This document shows, piece by piece, positions 63,140 through 63,358 of a DNA stretch of 63,358 bases. Each line of letters begins with the position of its first letter. Position 1 is the first letter of the stretch. The DNA is from Methanothrix sp. GTDB taxonomy: Archaea > Halobacteriota > Methanosarcinia > Methanotrichales > Methanotrichaceae. Made by a program: the position numbers and the translations under genes. The stretch is from the NCBI GenBank assembly GCA_029907715.1, contig JARYLI010000008.1, forward strand, positions 1 to 63,358, given 5' to 3'. The notes under the pieces are model-generated. The model saw only the letters and a program-made list of their open reading frames with translations, made no database searches and was not told the DNA's origin.

Positions 63140-63329
63140 ATTGAGGTATATAAAATCGAATGCCATCGATTTTTACTGCAACTACAATTTGTATGAATTG
63201 GCCCTATGATATCGGATTCTCGAACATTATTCGACACAGCAATAGGATAAAATAGTTTGAGGCGATATTTTTGCACACAGTTGCTGTGTTGGATAACTAT
63301 TTAAACTAGGAAAATATATAATATATTTC

Positions 63330-63358
63330 ATGGCCTATGAGGATAACCGCAATTGGCG
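63330..63358 (+). CDS. Start of a gene cut by the window end
   Basis: ATG at 63330 opens a frame (MAYEDNRNW...) running off the window. An AT-rich AAAATATATAATATATT tract lies directly before it, centred about 10-20 bases upstream, so the exact promoter element is unclear. Too short to assign. Confidence 0.4.

Overview
The window is GC-rich, tightly packed archaeal DNA, most likely from an aceticlastic methanogen of the Methanothrix (Methanosaeta) group; M. thermophila is my best guess from overall resemblance, not from any search. Pointers are a cysteate synthase for coenzyme M, methanogenesis marker protein 8, O-phosphoseryl-tRNA synthetase, a PGF-CTERM S-layer-type protein, archaeal aRF1, PAN, Cdc48/VAT, Lhr helicase, a minimal SufC/SufB pair, a tRNA-Trp with a box C/D intron, and many TATA boxes about 25-30 bp before start codons (leaderless or short-leader genes).

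Layout. 1-2.3 kb: end of an S-layer-type protein, then Bud32 kinase and a DUF1786 protein. 2.4-5.7 kb: a four-gene overlapping operon of cysteate synthase, ABC-type ATPase, HypB-like GTPase and Fe-S protein. 5.8-9.7 kb: gamma carbonic anhydrase, superoxide dismutase, PfkB kinase, then a MoaD-like modifier, an E1-like enzyme and an RHH regulator. 9.8-15.3 kb: aminotransferase, a 25-residue membrane peptide, a probable sRNA, two early shikimate-pathway genes and a TIR/zinc-ribbon protein. 15.5-23.9 kb: heavy-metal-type permease, methyltransferase, marker 8, PAN, ferredoxin, anaerobic ribonucleotide reductase. 24-27 kb: an AT-rich island of unrecognised secreted proteins and a gene remnant. 27-36 kb: hisC, ribose-1,5-bisphosphate isomerase, flavoprotein, transglutaminase-like secreted protein, a glycosyltransferase/phosphohexomutase pair, tRNA-Gln and pyrBI. 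36-52 kb: Cdc48, a second sRNA candidate, aRF1, UPF0201, TIM-barrel epimerase, translin-like protein, SepRS, rpiA, mtnA, sufCB and phosphoesterase-lhr. 52.6-63.4 kb: tRNA-Lys, tRNA-Trp, purA, pyrE, ilvE, ribH, a second aspartate-type aminotransferase, xseA, an SGNH hydrolase, trpBA with a putative operator, a SemiSWEET-like protein and a secreted protein.

The main structure not explained by genes is in the spacers. One family of miniature inverted-repeat elements of about 120-170 bp (termini CGCTCTTAT/ATAAGAGCG) has at least eight copies with perfect or near-perfect 8-bp target duplications, plus two poorer copies, one of which has another element nested in it. A second family is a 189-bp element with 18-bp termini and exact 10-bp duplications, present twice. 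A third, weaker repeat occurs at 26990, 36232 and 52313. No transposase is encoded in the window. Two intergenic promoters (near 12360 and 38810) precede perfect hairpins whose loops carry UCCCUCC-type anti-Shine-Dalgarno sequence, which suggests a class of small regulatory RNAs.

The genes are mostly housekeeping: coenzyme M and tryptophan/shikimate/histidine/branched-chain amino acid synthesis, purine and pyrimidine synthesis, Fe-S assembly, protein quality control and translation. The less ordinary items are the CoM-linked metallochaperone-like operon, the TIR protein, the apparent frameshift at the start of rpiA, the AT-rich island, the two small-RNA candidates and the mobile repeats.
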